From: an uncultured Bacteroides sp.
GTDB taxonomy: Bacteria > Bacteroidota > Bacteroidia > Bacteroidales > Bacteroidaceae
Length of the DNA: 41,655 bases
Assembly (NCBI GenBank): GCA_900766195.1
Contig: CAAFUN010000044.1
Coordinates: forward strand, 1-41,655
Reading direction: 5' to 3'
The translations under genes were made by a program, and so were the position numbers. The notes beneath the pieces were generated by a model. That model was given only the letters and a program-made list of their open reading frames with translations. It had not been told where the DNA came from and did not search any database. Positions 33,671-41,556 of this stretch are shown here, piece by piece. The first letter of the stretch is position 1. The number at the start of each line of letters is the position of its first letter.

Positions 33671-34681
33671 ATGAAAGCAATTAAAGTTGGTATTAATGGT
33701 TTCGGGCGTATCGGTCGTTTAGTGTTTCGTGCAGCACAACTCAGAGATGACATAGAGGTTGTGGGTATAAACGATTTGATGGATGTGGAATACATCGCTT
33801 ACATGCTGAAATATGACAGTATTCATGGAGCTTTTAACGGTAGTATTGAGACACGGAACGGTCATTTGATAGTAAACGGAAAGACGATACGGGTTACGGC
33901 CGAAAAGGATCCTGCCGCTTTGAAATGGAACGAAGTGGAAGCCGAATATATTGTAGAGTCCACCGGACTGTTTTTGACAAAAGAAAAGGCCGAAGGACAT
34001 CTTACGGCAGGAGCCGGTTATGTGGTGATGTCCGGTCCCTCAAAAGATGATACGCCGATGTTTGTTCCGGGTGTCAATGACGACAAGTATCAGAAGGGCA
34101 CACGCATAATATCTAATGCTTCATGTACTACAAATTGCTTGGCATTGGTAGCAAAGGTACTGAATGACAGCTTTGGCATAGAAGAAGCATTGATGAGCAC
34201 GATACACTCAACAACTGCTACGCAGAAGACTGTTGACGGTCCGTCGATGAAAGATTGGAGAGGAGGGCGTGCAGCATCGGGCAATATCATTCCGTCTACT
34301 ACCGGAGCTGCCAAAGCGGTGGGAAAGGTTATTCCCGAATTGAACGGTAAGGTAACAGGCATGTCTTTCCGTGTTCCTACTCTTGATGTGTCGGTTGTTG
34401 ACCTGACAGCACGTTTATCTACCCCAACCACATACGAGGAAATATGCAAAGCCATGAAGAAGGCTTCAGAGGGTTCTTTGAAAGGTTATTTGGCCTATAC
34501 GGCAGATGATGTGGTTTCATCGGATATGATTGGGAATTCGAATACTGCTATTTTCGATGAAAAAGCAGGTATCATGCTAAGTCCTACCTTTGTAAAAGTT
34601 GCAGCATGGTATGATAATGAATGGGGATTTTCTTGCAAAGTTCTGAATTCTATAGCTGCTATGAAAAAGGTGAACGGATAA
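33671..34681 (+). CDS. gapA: Glyceraldehyde-3-phosphate dehydrogenase, type I
   Basis: A 336-aa enzyme of glycolysis. The Rossmann motif INGFGRIGR (8-16), the NAD-selecting acidic residue D35 in GINDL, the catalytic C152 in SNASCTTNC and H179 (MSTIHSTTATQKTVD) are intact. The substrate-phosphate region is RGGRAASGNIIPSTTGAAKAV, cut here at 20 residues. Length is typical. Transcribed alone, with its own promoter and a strong terminator downstream. Confidence 0.97.
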   Translation: MKAIKVGINGFGRIGRLVFRAAQLRDDIEVVGINDLMDVEYIAYMLKYDSIHGAFNGSIETRNGHLIVNGKTIRVTAEKDPAALKWNEVEAEYIVESTGLFLTKEKAEGHLTAGAGYVVMSGPSKDDTPMFVPGVNDDKYQKGTRIISNASCTTNCLALVAKVLNDSFGIEEALMSTIHSTTATQKTVDGPSMKDWRGGRAASGNIIPSTTGAAKAVGKVIPELNGKVTGMSFRVPTLDVSVVDLTARLSTPTTYEEICKAMKKASEGSLKGYLAYTADDVVSSDMIGNSNTAIFDEKAGIMLSPTFVKVAAWYDNEWGFSCKVLNSIAAMKKVNG

Positions 34682-34752
34682 TGATGTGTGCTTTTGCTGA
34701 TGCACTTTTTTATCTTATAATGAGGTGTTGAGGAGTAAAAACAATTAAAGAG

Positions 34753-34789
34753 ACGTCCTTGCTAACTGATGTTTTAGCAAGGACGTTTT
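34753..34789 (+). terminator. Terminator of gapA
   Basis: ACGTCCTTGCTAA (34753-34765) pairs perfectly with 34774-34786 around 8 nt, followed by TTTATG. A smaller stem GTGC/GCAC (34688-34705) followed by six T lies just after the gapA stop and may act first. Confidence 0.85.
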
Positions 34790-34922
34790 ATGAAATAAAG
34801 ACTTCTGATGCGTTTAAAGACAGAGACGGCTGCTGACGACTTCTGTTCAGTCCGACAAGATTCTCACTCTGATATCAGCTTCCCGACATCATATTTCTAA
34901 CCTTCAATCGCTGCAGAAGTAG

Positions 34923-35396
34923 CTATTCGTGGTGATACGGGCCACCATTGAGAATGGTCATGGCACGATACAGTTGCTCCACAAAGATAAGCCTTATCAT
35001 TTGGTGGGAAAATGTCATGCGCGACAGCGAAAGTTTTTCATGAGCCATTTGATAGACTTTTGGTGAAAATCCATACGGTCCTCCAATGACAAAAACAAGT
35101 CGTTTGTTCACCGTATTCATCTTATGCTTCATGTAGTCGGCAAATTCTACTGACCTCAGTTCTTTTCCTCCTTCATCTAACAGCACAACTACATCGCCCG
35201 GTTGCAGAGCTTTGCAAATCAGTTCACCTTCTTTCTCTTTCTGTTGTTCCACTGTGAGGCTTTTGGTATTCTTCAATTCCGGAATCACTTCCATATCAAA
35301 CGAGAAGTAACGGCGCGTGCGTTGTACATAATCGTCGATGGCTGTGATAAAGTGCTGTTCTACTGTACGTCCTACAACGAGTAAAGTCGTTTTCAT
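34923..35396 (-). CDS. rlmH: 23S rRNA pseudouridine-1915 N3-methyltransferase
   Basis: A 157-aa SPOUT methyltransferase that modifies helix 69 of 23S rRNA. Signatures are LLDEGGKELRSVEFA (72-86), VIGGPYGF (103-110), SRMTFSHQMIRLIFVEQLYR and the C-terminal PYHHE. Length is standard. Divergent from the DUF4783 gene with -7 boxes facing both ways. Confidence 0.96.
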   Translation of the reverse strand: MKTTLLVVGRTVEQHFITAIDDYVQRTRRYFSFDMEVIPELKNTKSLTVEQQKEKEGELICKALQPGDVVVLLDEGGKELRSVEFADYMKHKMNTVNKRLVFVIGGPYGFSPKVYQMAHEKLSLSRMTFSHQMIRLIFVEQLYRAMTILNGGPYHHE

Positions 35397-35419
35397 TTAT
35401 AACATTTTATATTGCCGGA

Positions 35420-35427
35420 CAAAATTA
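35420..35427 (-). promoter_or_regulatory. Candidate -7 box of rlmH
   Basis: Minus-strand TAATTTTG, a full TAnnTTTG match, 23 bp before the rlmH start. No good -33. Confidence 0.45.
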
Positions 35428-35437
35428 GTACTTTTTC

Positions 35438-35467
35438 ATTGTTTTTTATGCGAAATGCTTACCTTTG
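35438..35467 (+). promoter_or_regulatory. Promoter of the DUF4783-nadC unit
   Basis: ATTG at 35438-35441, an 18-nt spacer and TACCTTTG at 35460-35467. It places the transcript start shortly before ATG 35490 and excludes the upstream in-frame start at 35412. Confidence 0.55.
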
Positions 35468-35489
35468 CCCATCATTTATACTTGCAACT

Positions 35490-35882
35490 ATGAGAAAACG
35501 AGTGGTATTTTTACTAACGAGTCTTTTCTTTTCTATTTCTTCGCTTCTTGCGCAAGATGTGCCCGATGAAATTATCGGAGCCTTTAAAAAAGGGAACTCT
35601 CAAGATTTGAACAGGTATCTGTGTGATAAAGTCGATGTAATTATTGATAATAATTCCACGACTTTAGATAAAGCAAAAACCGCTGAAAAAATGGCTGCTT
35701 TCTTTGGGGCCAATAAGGTAAGTGGTTTTAGTGTAAATCATAAAGGTAAACGTGACGAATCAAGCTTCGTCATAGGTACTTTGACAACTTCAAACGGTAA
35801 CTACCGGGTAAATTGTTTTATAAAGAAAAACAAAGATAACTATATCATACATCAAATCAGAATAGACAAAATTAATGAATAA
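35490..35882 (+). CDS. Secreted DUF4783-type protein
   Basis: A 130-aa protein with a signal peptide (1-22, ending SLLAQ) and a small NTF2-like-looking alpha+beta domain (VPDEIIGAFKKGNSQDLNRYL, TAEKMAAFFGANKVSGFSV, cut at 20 residues each). This matches Bacteroidetes DUF4783, function unknown. ATG 35490 follows the promoter; a TTG-start at 35412 would add residues without precedent. It overlaps nadC by 8 bp, a conserved-looking coupling whose meaning is unclear. Confidence 0.8.
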   Translation: MRKRVVFLLTSLFFSISSLLAQDVPDEIIGAFKKGNSQDLNRYLCDKVDVIIDNNSTTLDKAKTAEKMAAFFGANKVSGFSVNHKGKRDESSFVIGTLTTSNGNYRVNCFIKKNKDNYIIHQIRIDKINE

Positions 35883-36723
35883 GGAACAAGAATTGATAGA
35901 CCGTCTTATAGATTTGGCTTTTGCCGAAGATATAGGAGACGGTGACCATACTACACTTTCGTGTATTCCTGCTACGGCGACGGGAAAGTCGAAACTACTG
36001 ATCAAAGAACCCGGTGTTTTGGCTGGTGTGGAAGTGGCGAAAGAGATTTTTCATCGTTTTGACCCTACTATGAAAGTGGAGGTGTTTATTAATGACGGTA
36101 CTGAGGTGAAACCGGGTGATGTGGCCATGATTGTGGAAGGCAAAGTCCAGTCACTGTTGCAAACGGAAAGATTGATGTTGAACGTGACGCAGCGTATGAG
36201 TGGTATAGCTACCATGACCCGTAAGTATGTAAAGCAACTGGAAGGTACGAATACGCATGTATTGGATACGCGTAAAACGACTCCCGGTATGCGTATCCTT
36301 GAGAAAATGGCTGTTAAAATAGGTGGTGGAGTAAACCATCGCATCGGTCTTTTTGATATGATACTTTTGAAGGATAATCATGTAGACTTTGCAGGTGGCA
36401 TTGAAAAAGCAATTAATCGTGCCAAAGAGTACTGCAAAGAAAAAGGTAAAGAGCTTAAGATTGAGATAGAAGTGCGCAACTTCAATGAATTGCAGCAGGT
36501 ACTTAACTTGGGAGGTGTAGATCGGATTATGTTTGATAACTTTACGCCCGAGATGACAAAGAAAGCTGTGGAACTGGTAGGTGGACGTTATGAGACGGAA
36601 TCCTCAGGCGGCATTACTTTTGATACGTTGCGTGAATATGCCGAATGCGGAGTTGATTTTATATCCGTAGGAGCATTGACTCATTCGGTGAAGGGATTGG
36701 ATATGAGTTTTAAGGCTTGCTGA
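35875..36723 (+). CDS. nadC: Nicotinate-nucleotide pyrophosphorylase (carboxylating)
   Basis: A 282-aa quinolinate phosphoribosyltransferase making nicotinate mononucleotide in de novo NAD synthesis. The quinolinate/PRPP-site motifs are LDTRKTTPGMRILEK, GGGVNHRIGLFDMILLKDNH and IMFDNFTPE, with SSGGITFDTLREYAECGVD near the end. Length is standard. It starts 8 bp inside the DUF4783 gene, so the two are co-translated. A terminator follows. Confidence 0.97.
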   Translation: MNKEQELIDRLIDLAFAEDIGDGDHTTLSCIPATATGKSKLLIKEPGVLAGVEVAKEIFHRFDPTMKVEVFINDGTEVKPGDVAMIVEGKVQSLLQTERLMLNVTQRMSGIATMTRKYVKQLEGTNTHVLDTRKTTPGMRILEKMAVKIGGGVNHRIGLFDMILLKDNHVDFAGGIEKAINRAKEYCKEKGKELKIEIEVRNFNELQQVLNLGGVDRIMFDNFTPEMTKKAVELVGGRYETESSGGITFDTLREYAECGVDFISVGALTHSVKGLDMSFKAC

Positions 36724-36787
36724 AGGCACTACGGCAAGCATTAGAAATCTATATAATTATGTAGATATACAGATTAGCACACACGGG

Positions 36788-36833
36788 AACTCTCATATAC
36801 ATGCGGTTTATCCTGCTATATGAGAGTTTTTTT
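36788..36833 (+). terminator. Terminator of nadC
   Basis: AACTCTCATATA (36788-36799) pairs perfectly with 36817-36828 around a 17-nt loop, followed by TTTTT. Confidence 0.88.
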
Positions 36834-36884
36834 GTTGTCCATTTAAAAAGAATAAGTATTTAACTTCTTTTTAGAATATAATTT

Positions 36885-36906
36885 GCAGCATTTCGGTATA
36901 TGCTGC
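36885..36906 (+). promoter_or_regulatory. Inverted repeat upstream of the sigma factor gene
   Basis: GCAGCAT (36885-36891) and ATGCTGC (36900-36906) flank 8 nt, 44 bp before the GTG start. TATAATTTG just upstream (36878-36886) resembles a -7 box with one extra base. It could be an operator, a leader hairpin or part of a sigma-dependent promoter. Confidence 0.35.
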
Positions 36907-36950
36907 GTCAATACTAACGAAAGGCGCGATGAGCGTCGTGTAAAAGAACA

Positions 36951-37508
36951 GTGACCTTGGAGAATGAAAAGGATATGGTAGAAGGTTGCCGGGCTGGTAG
37001 GGATTCCGCTCGAAAGGAACTTTATACCCTTTACTCCAAACAAATGTTGGCATTATGTTATCGCTATACAGGAGATATAGATGCTGCACACGATGTTTTA
37101 CACGATGGTTTCATTAAGATATTCACCCGTTTTTCCTTTCGAGGGGAATCTTCATTGGGAACGTGGATATCTAAGGTAATGGTGACACAGGCTATTGATT
37201 ATTTGCGTAAGCAAAAGCGAATCAGTCAACTGATGGTGAATGAGGAGCAACTGCCTGATGTAGCAGATGAAGAAAGTGTGGCGGAACAAGGGACTCGGCT
37301 CAGTGAAGAATTGTTGATGGGATTTGTGGCTGAGTTACCGGACGGATGTAGAACGGTTTTCAACTTATTCGTTTTTGAAGAAAAGTCGCATAAGGAGATT
37401 GCAACACTGCTCCATATAAAAGAGCATTCATCCACTTCACAATTATTTCGTGCCAAATGTTTGTTAGCAAAGAGAATTAAAGAATATACCGAGAATGAAA
37501 GAAAGTGA
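36951..37508 (+). CDS. ECF-type RNA polymerase sigma-70 factor
   Basis: A 185-aa ECF sigma factor with only regions 2 and 4. Region 2 spans about 25-95 (LYTLYSKQMLALCYRYTGD, then AAHDVLHDGFIKIFTRF and GTWISKVMVTQAIDYLRKQ). Region 4 spans about 125-178 (LPDGCRTVFNLFVFEEKSHK, then IATLLHIKEHSSTSQLFRAK). The start is GTG 36951; ATG 36975 is an alternative that would drop eight residues. It overlaps the next gene by 14 bp, as is usual for sigma/anti-sigma pairs. Confidence 0.92.
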   Translation: MTLENEKDMVEGCRAGRDSARKELYTLYSKQMLALCYRYTGDIDAAHDVLHDGFIKIFTRFSFRGESSLGTWISKVMVTQAIDYLRKQKRISQLMVNEEQLPDVADEESVAEQGTRLSEELLMGFVAELPDGCRTVFNLFVFEEKSHKEIATLLHIKEHSSTSQLFRAKCLLAKRIKEYTENERK

Positions 37509-38607
37509 TAAAATAGCAGACCTTTTCAAAAACCGTCTCAGTAAAGCAGAGATGGAAGTAAAAGATGGTTTCTGGGAACAACTGCAAAAAGATATTGAAA
37601 GCGGCACTCTTTTGAAAGGAGATGAGGCAGCACGGAAGAAGTACTTGGGACTTTCACCGCTTCTTTTCCGTTGGAGTGTAGCAGCCTCTGTGGCACTGTT
37701 ATTAGTTGGTGCTTCAGCTGCGTTTTGGTGTTTTTCTCCTAAAGAAGAAATAAAGGATGCCTTTTCTCAAGTTTCCACTTTATCTCCTGGAGCCAGTTTG
37801 AAAGGAGATGTAGCTAAAGCTGAGATTCCTTCTATGCATAAGGCAGATCCAACAACTCCAAATACGCGTGGTGTATTACCTGGAGGAAAAGCAGCAACCT
37901 CCGTGACAACTTCCGATGATAATGATTCTATTTCCGTTAGAGTGTCTATTACAATAACCCAACGTGTGTATGGTGGGCAGCAGCGTAATGGAAACAGATA
38001 TTATGGAAATGCTTCACAAAACAATAATAATGCCTCAAAAGAGCAACACACAAGTACAGATCCAGATATTTCTCAGCTATCTTCTTCCGGTCAACAAAAT
38101 GCTGTTGTACCGGAAGCTGTAGCAACATCAAAGCGCAATTGGGCGTTGAAAGCATCTGTTGGCTCTTCCTTACCTAAAGGAGATTATAAGATGCCTTTTA
38201 CCGCTGCTCTTTCTTTAGAACGCAGTTTTTCTCCACGATTCTCTATAGAAGCCGGACTGCAATATAACCGTTTGCCGGCTGAAGAGCGAACTTTGCATAC
38301 ATTGAGTATTCCTGTGAAATTGAATGCAATACTGGCAAGTTCGCGTAAGGTTGATTTCTATGTACTTGCAGGTGCTGCTTTGGAAAAGTGTATAGCTGGT
38401 GCAGAAGACAACAGCTTTAGTGCAGAGCCTATACAAACCTCCGTAATGGCAGGCTTGGGAGTGCGCTACAAAATGAGTAATTATCTGGCATTGTTTGCTG
38501 AACCTTCTGTTTCACATCATTTTGATACAGACTCTTCAACAAGATCCTTGCATACGGAGTGCCCAACGAATTTGAATCTACTCTGTGGAGTGCGTATGAC
38601 TTATTAA
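37495..38607 (+). CDS. Anti-sigma-like membrane protein with C-terminal outer-membrane-type barrel
   Basis: A 370-aa protein. Residues 1-58 form a charged cytoplasmic segment (SDKIADLFKNRLSKAEMEVK), 59-79 one transmembrane helix (RWSVAASVALLLVGASAAFW), and 80-205 a low-complexity Ser/Asn/Thr linker. From about 206 a beta-rich region resembles small outer-membrane barrels (LERSFSPRFSIEAGLQYNRL) and ends in GVRMTY. Overlap with the sigma gene argues for an anti-sigma role of the N-terminus. No RskA-like zinc motif was seen. An inner-membrane helix joined to an outer-membrane-like barrel would span the envelope. Confidence 0.8.
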   Translation: MKESDKIADLFKNRLSKAEMEVKDGFWEQLQKDIESGTLLKGDEAARKKYLGLSPLLFRWSVAASVALLLVGASAAFWCFSPKEEIKDAFSQVSTLSPGASLKGDVAKAEIPSMHKADPTTPNTRGVLPGGKAATSVTTSDDNDSISVRVSITITQRVYGGQQRNGNRYYGNASQNNNNASKEQHTSTDPDISQLSSSGQQNAVVPEAVATSKRNWALKASVGSSLPKGDYKMPFTAALSLERSFSPRFSIEAGLQYNRLPAEERTLHTLSIPVKLNAILASSRKVDFYVLAGAALEKCIAGAEDNSFSAEPIQTSVMAGLGVRYKMSNYLALFAEPSVSHHFDTDSSTRSLHTECPTNLNLLCGVRMTY

Positions 38608-38621
38608 CCTTAAATTGTGTA

Positions 38622-39176
38622 ATGATGAAAGCATATTCTTTATATAAAAATATAATACTTGCAATAGTTTTGTTGGTATCTTTCTCTTTGCTCCCAATAT
38701 CATGCAGTGAAGAAACATTAGATTACAATCATCCTGATGTTGATTTATTTGTCAAGCAGTTAAAAACCGGTAAATATGCCACTACCAGAGGAACTGAAGG
38801 CTTGAGTACTATGCCAAAGTTTACTATGGATAATATTGGTGAACTATTGAAGTATGCCGAAGATTTGACGGTAATACCATCATTCCCTCTGGCTCCCGTT
38901 TCTTATTCTGCAGGTGGAAAGCTTCGTTTAGGAGAGTGTATTCTGTGGACGGTGGAGTCTATCAGGCTTGGACAAAATGCTTCGATGGGATGCAAAATGG
39001 TACATACCAATGCAGAAAATTATGAAGGAATTTATTTCTTATCTGATGAAGAAGTTCTTGATGCTGCTACACGTTACCGTCGTTGGTGGGAAAATCGTAA
39101 ATATCCTAAAACGGTATGGACAATTGATCCATGTTATGACGAACCCTTATGTGGTAGTGGATATATGTGGTGGTAA
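38622..39176 (+). CDS. Lipoprotein of the sigma-factor operon (DUF4943-like)
   Basis: A 184-aa lipoprotein with a type II signal and lipobox LLPISC, then SEETLDYNHPDVDLFVKQLK. Conserved-looking parts are PKFTMDNIGELLKYAEDLT and PVSYSAGGKLRLGECILW; the C-terminal part (RRWWENRKYPKTVWTIDPCY) is rich in Trp and Cys. I believe this matches DUF4943, from recall only. Two Met codons (38622, 38625) are possible starts; an earlier frame start at 38559 would overlap the upstream gene. It lies 14 bp after the anti-sigma gene. Confidence 0.7.
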   Translation: MMKAYSLYKNIILAIVLLVSFSLLPISCSEETLDYNHPDVDLFVKQLKTGKYATTRGTEGLSTMPKFTMDNIGELLKYAEDLTVIPSFPLAPVSYSAGGKLRLGECILWTVESIRLGQNASMGCKMVHTNAENYEGIYFLSDEEVLDAATRYRRWWENRKYPKTVWTIDPCYDEPLCGSGYMWW

Positions 39177-39262
39177 TTCTCTTGGTTCAAAGAGGTGAGC
39201 GGTGAATGCCGAAAAAAAAGAAATACAGGTATTAGTGTCTATATAAAAATCAATCTGTTAAG

Positions 39263-39925
39263 GTGAGACGATTTATTCTAATGGTAGGGCTACTTATTGT
39301 AGTAGCCCTTCCTTCTTACACGCAAAACCGAACTTCCCAGGATTCTTTGAACTTGAGTCGTTTATTAAAAAATGATGGAGAGTTGAAGATCAACACCGAT
39401 CTGTTGAAAGAAGTGGAGAAACGTTCTACGTTGGGGACACAAGAAATGTCAACGGATAAGTCGTGGCTTGATTTTAATCAGGCTCTTCCAGCTGTTCCCG
39501 GAGTTCCCGAAAAAAAAGTTGTCCTAACGCTTAGACCTTATACTGCAAATACTCCTTACAATTGGGACCCTGTATACCAGAAGAAAATAAAGGTAAATAA
39601 AGATACTTGGAGAGACGAACCTTTTTATGATATCTATAAGACTACTATTCCTAGTAATTGGGCAAAGAATCCTTATGATACAGGCATTCGTCGCAGTATG
39701 GACGAAATAGAAGCTACGGGGTTGCGATATACTTCTACGCTGGATGGAGCAACACAGATAAGTGGTTGGCGTAGGGTTGGCAAGCCTACAGGAATGGATT
39801 TAATGACAGTGTTTACCAAAGATTTTTGGGACAGGAAAGGACGCAAACGTCGTGCCCGTACGCTCGAAGTACTTAGAACTTATGGAGATTCAACCACTGT
39901 GCTTTTAAAGGATCTGGTTAGGTAG
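39263..39925 (+). CDS. Secreted protein of the sigma-factor operon (DUF4858-like)
   Basis: A 220-aa protein with a signal peptide (1-20, ending LPSYTQ). DSLNLSRLLKNDGELKINTD and LRPYTANTPYNWDPVYQK are the recognisable stretches; it may be a DUF4858 protein, but this is from recall and not certain. The basic segment FWDRKGRKRRARTLEVLRTY is near the end. The GTG start at 39263 follows an AAGG sequence, and there is no ATG before the signal peptide. It is last of the four-gene unit, 86 bp after the lipoprotein gene, and convergent with the hybrid regulator. Confidence 0.72.
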   Translation: MRRFILMVGLLIVVALPSYTQNRTSQDSLNLSRLLKNDGELKINTDLLKEVEKRSTLGTQEMSTDKSWLDFNQALPAVPGVPEKKVVLTLRPYTANTPYNWDPVYQKKIKVNKDTWRDEPFYDIYKTTIPSNWAKNPYDTGIRRSMDEIEATGLRYTSTLDGATQISGWRRVGKPTGMDLMTVFTKDFWDRKGRKRRARTLEVLRTYGDSTTVLLKDLVR

Positions 39926-39951
39926 AAAGGTGCTATTTAAGCAAGCCTCTA

Positions 39952-41523
39952 CTATACTTGGATGTCTTTCAGGTGCATCATTCTGTATTTTTTTGGAGTA
40001 CAATCATATTTTTCACGGAAAACTTTAAAGAAAGTAACTTTATTGGCAAAGCCTGCTTCAAAAACAATTTCATCTATTGTTTTCTTTGTGGTAAGCAATA
40101 AATCTTCTGCAACATGCAATCTACATTCCCTTATTAGATCAGTTGGAGTGCTATCACCTATTTCCTCCATTTTCTGATATAGGCTGCGTGTACTTATAGC
40201 AAATTTCTCTGCTATGAACCGAGGAGATAACTCCGGGTTGCGTAAATTTTCACTGATTATATTCAATATGGATTGGAGGAATAATTTTGATTCTTTATGC
40301 GTCAACCTTCCTTCTGTCCTTTCAAATGAACTTATTGGGGAGTGAAAATAATCTTTCAATACTTCTTTTCTTTCTAATAACTGATTTACCGAAACTCGTA
40401 GGTACTCCGGATTGAAAGGCTGGGTGATGTAAATTTCTGCACCTACTGATAAAAACGCCACCTGCTCCTCCTTTTCATGCTGTCCGGAGATAATTATAAG
40501 TGGGATATGTGCAGTTTCTTTTCTCGATTTTAATTGTTTAGTCAATTCAATGCCTCTATCTTTAGACTTTGTTACATCAAAAATGATAAGGACTGGAAGA
40601 ATTTTGTTTAAGATTTCATCGGTTTTTAAAGAGTCTTGTAAAGGAATAATATTGAATTTTTCAACAAAAGTTTCCCCTATGAACCAAAGCATTTCAATTT
40701 CTTCATCAATAATGAGGAGTGAAGGCTTTTGCTCATCAAAAGGATATTCCGGGAGCTTCATAATAGCTCGTTTTTGTATTTTTTCTTTTAAAGAATAAAT
40801 ATAATGAGTCTTTCCTGTAGCGATGTCGAAATCGAATAAATTGTATTTTTCGTCAATGAAATAAATAGAATCGTCTTGATGAAAACTATATAATAGGGAA
40901 GAATTATAAATCAGATTATTTTTGCAGAAGCGCAATGAGCTGTTTCCTGTCTTTTCATCTTTGTGTATGGAATAACAATAGCTGTAGTCTTTCAATATAA
41001 TCCATATTATATCTCGGCTATCTACGAAAAAGTCAATGACATCGGTAGGTGGTATACCCATTATGTCCAATTTCATAAAACTGCCATTTTTGTGATAGTA
41101 ATAAATGGAATTATTATCCTTTAGAATGTATAATGTGCCATCCTTATCTTTGCACATGCGAAATAGTTTTTGGAAATTATTGTAATGGGTTATATGGTTC
41201 GTGCGTTTGTCTAGACGGTTTAAACCGTAATAGGTTTGTATCCAGCAAATATCCTTGCCAGAACAGATTATCTTATCAATAAGATTCCCTGACAGGTAAT
41301 TTTCATTTTCACGTGTTTTAAGATTTTTGAGATTCTGTCCGTCATATATATTGATACCGTCGCAGGTACCGAACCACATTACTCCTTTTTCATCTTGGCA
41401 TAGAGAGGTGACGGAGCTATTGGTCATGTGTTTTTTACTTGATACTTGCCTAAGATTGCTTGTATCCGCTTTAGCATAGATAGCGCATGTTAATATAAGT
41501 AATAATAAGGTGCTTCTTGTCAT
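39952..41523 (-). CDS. Kinase-less hybrid two-component-like regulator (propeller-REC-AraC)
   Basis: A 523-aa protein. Residues 1-19 are a signal peptide, 30-245 a shortened two-component propeller region (SVTSLCQDEKGVMWFGTCDG), 266-385 a receiver-like domain and about 415-515 an AraC-type helix-turn-helix pair. The normal middle of such regulators (Y_Y_Y domain, membrane helix, HisKA, HATPase) is absent, and no membrane helix lies between the propeller and receiver. The receiver keeps D316 (IFDV) and S346 but has Q368 in place of the conserved lysine (TQPF). Usual length is about 1300-1450 aa. A shorter start at Met33 (41427) would give a cytoplasmic protein. Confidence 0.85.
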   Translation of the reverse strand: MTRSTLLLLILTCAIYAKADTSNLRQVSSKKHMTNSSVTSLCQDEKGVMWFGTCDGINIYDGQNLKNLKTRENENYLSGNLIDKIICSGKDICWIQTYYGLNRLDKRTNHITHYNNFQKLFRMCKDKDGTLYILKDNNSIYYYHKNGSFMKLDIMGIPPTDVIDFFVDSRDIIWIILKDYSYCYSIHKDEKTGNSSLRFCKNNLIYNSSLLYSFHQDDSIYFIDEKYNLFDFDIATGKTHYIYSLKEKIQKRAIMKLPEYPFDEQKPSLLIIDEEIEMLWFIGETFVEKFNIIPLQDSLKTDEILNKILPVLIIFDVTKSKDRGIELTKQLKSRKETAHIPLIIISGQHEKEEQVAFLSVGAEIYITQPFNPEYLRVSVNQLLERKEVLKDYFHSPISSFERTEGRLTHKESKLFLQSILNIISENLRNPELSPRFIAEKFAISTRSLYQKMEEIGDSTPTDLIRECRLHVAEDLLLTTKKTIDEIVFEAGFANKVTFFKVFREKYDCTPKKYRMMHLKDIQV

Positions 41524-41548
41524 GGCATGTTTTTCTTTACCTTTGTGG

Positions 41549-41556
41549 CAAAGATA
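41549..41556 (-). promoter_or_regulatory. Candidate -7 box of the hybrid regulator
   Basis: Minus-strand TATCTTTG, a full TAnnTTTG match, 25 bp before the start codon at 41523. A plus-strand TACCTTTG overlaps nearby (41538-41545), facing the opposite way, but no rightward gene is visible before the window end. Confidence 0.5.
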
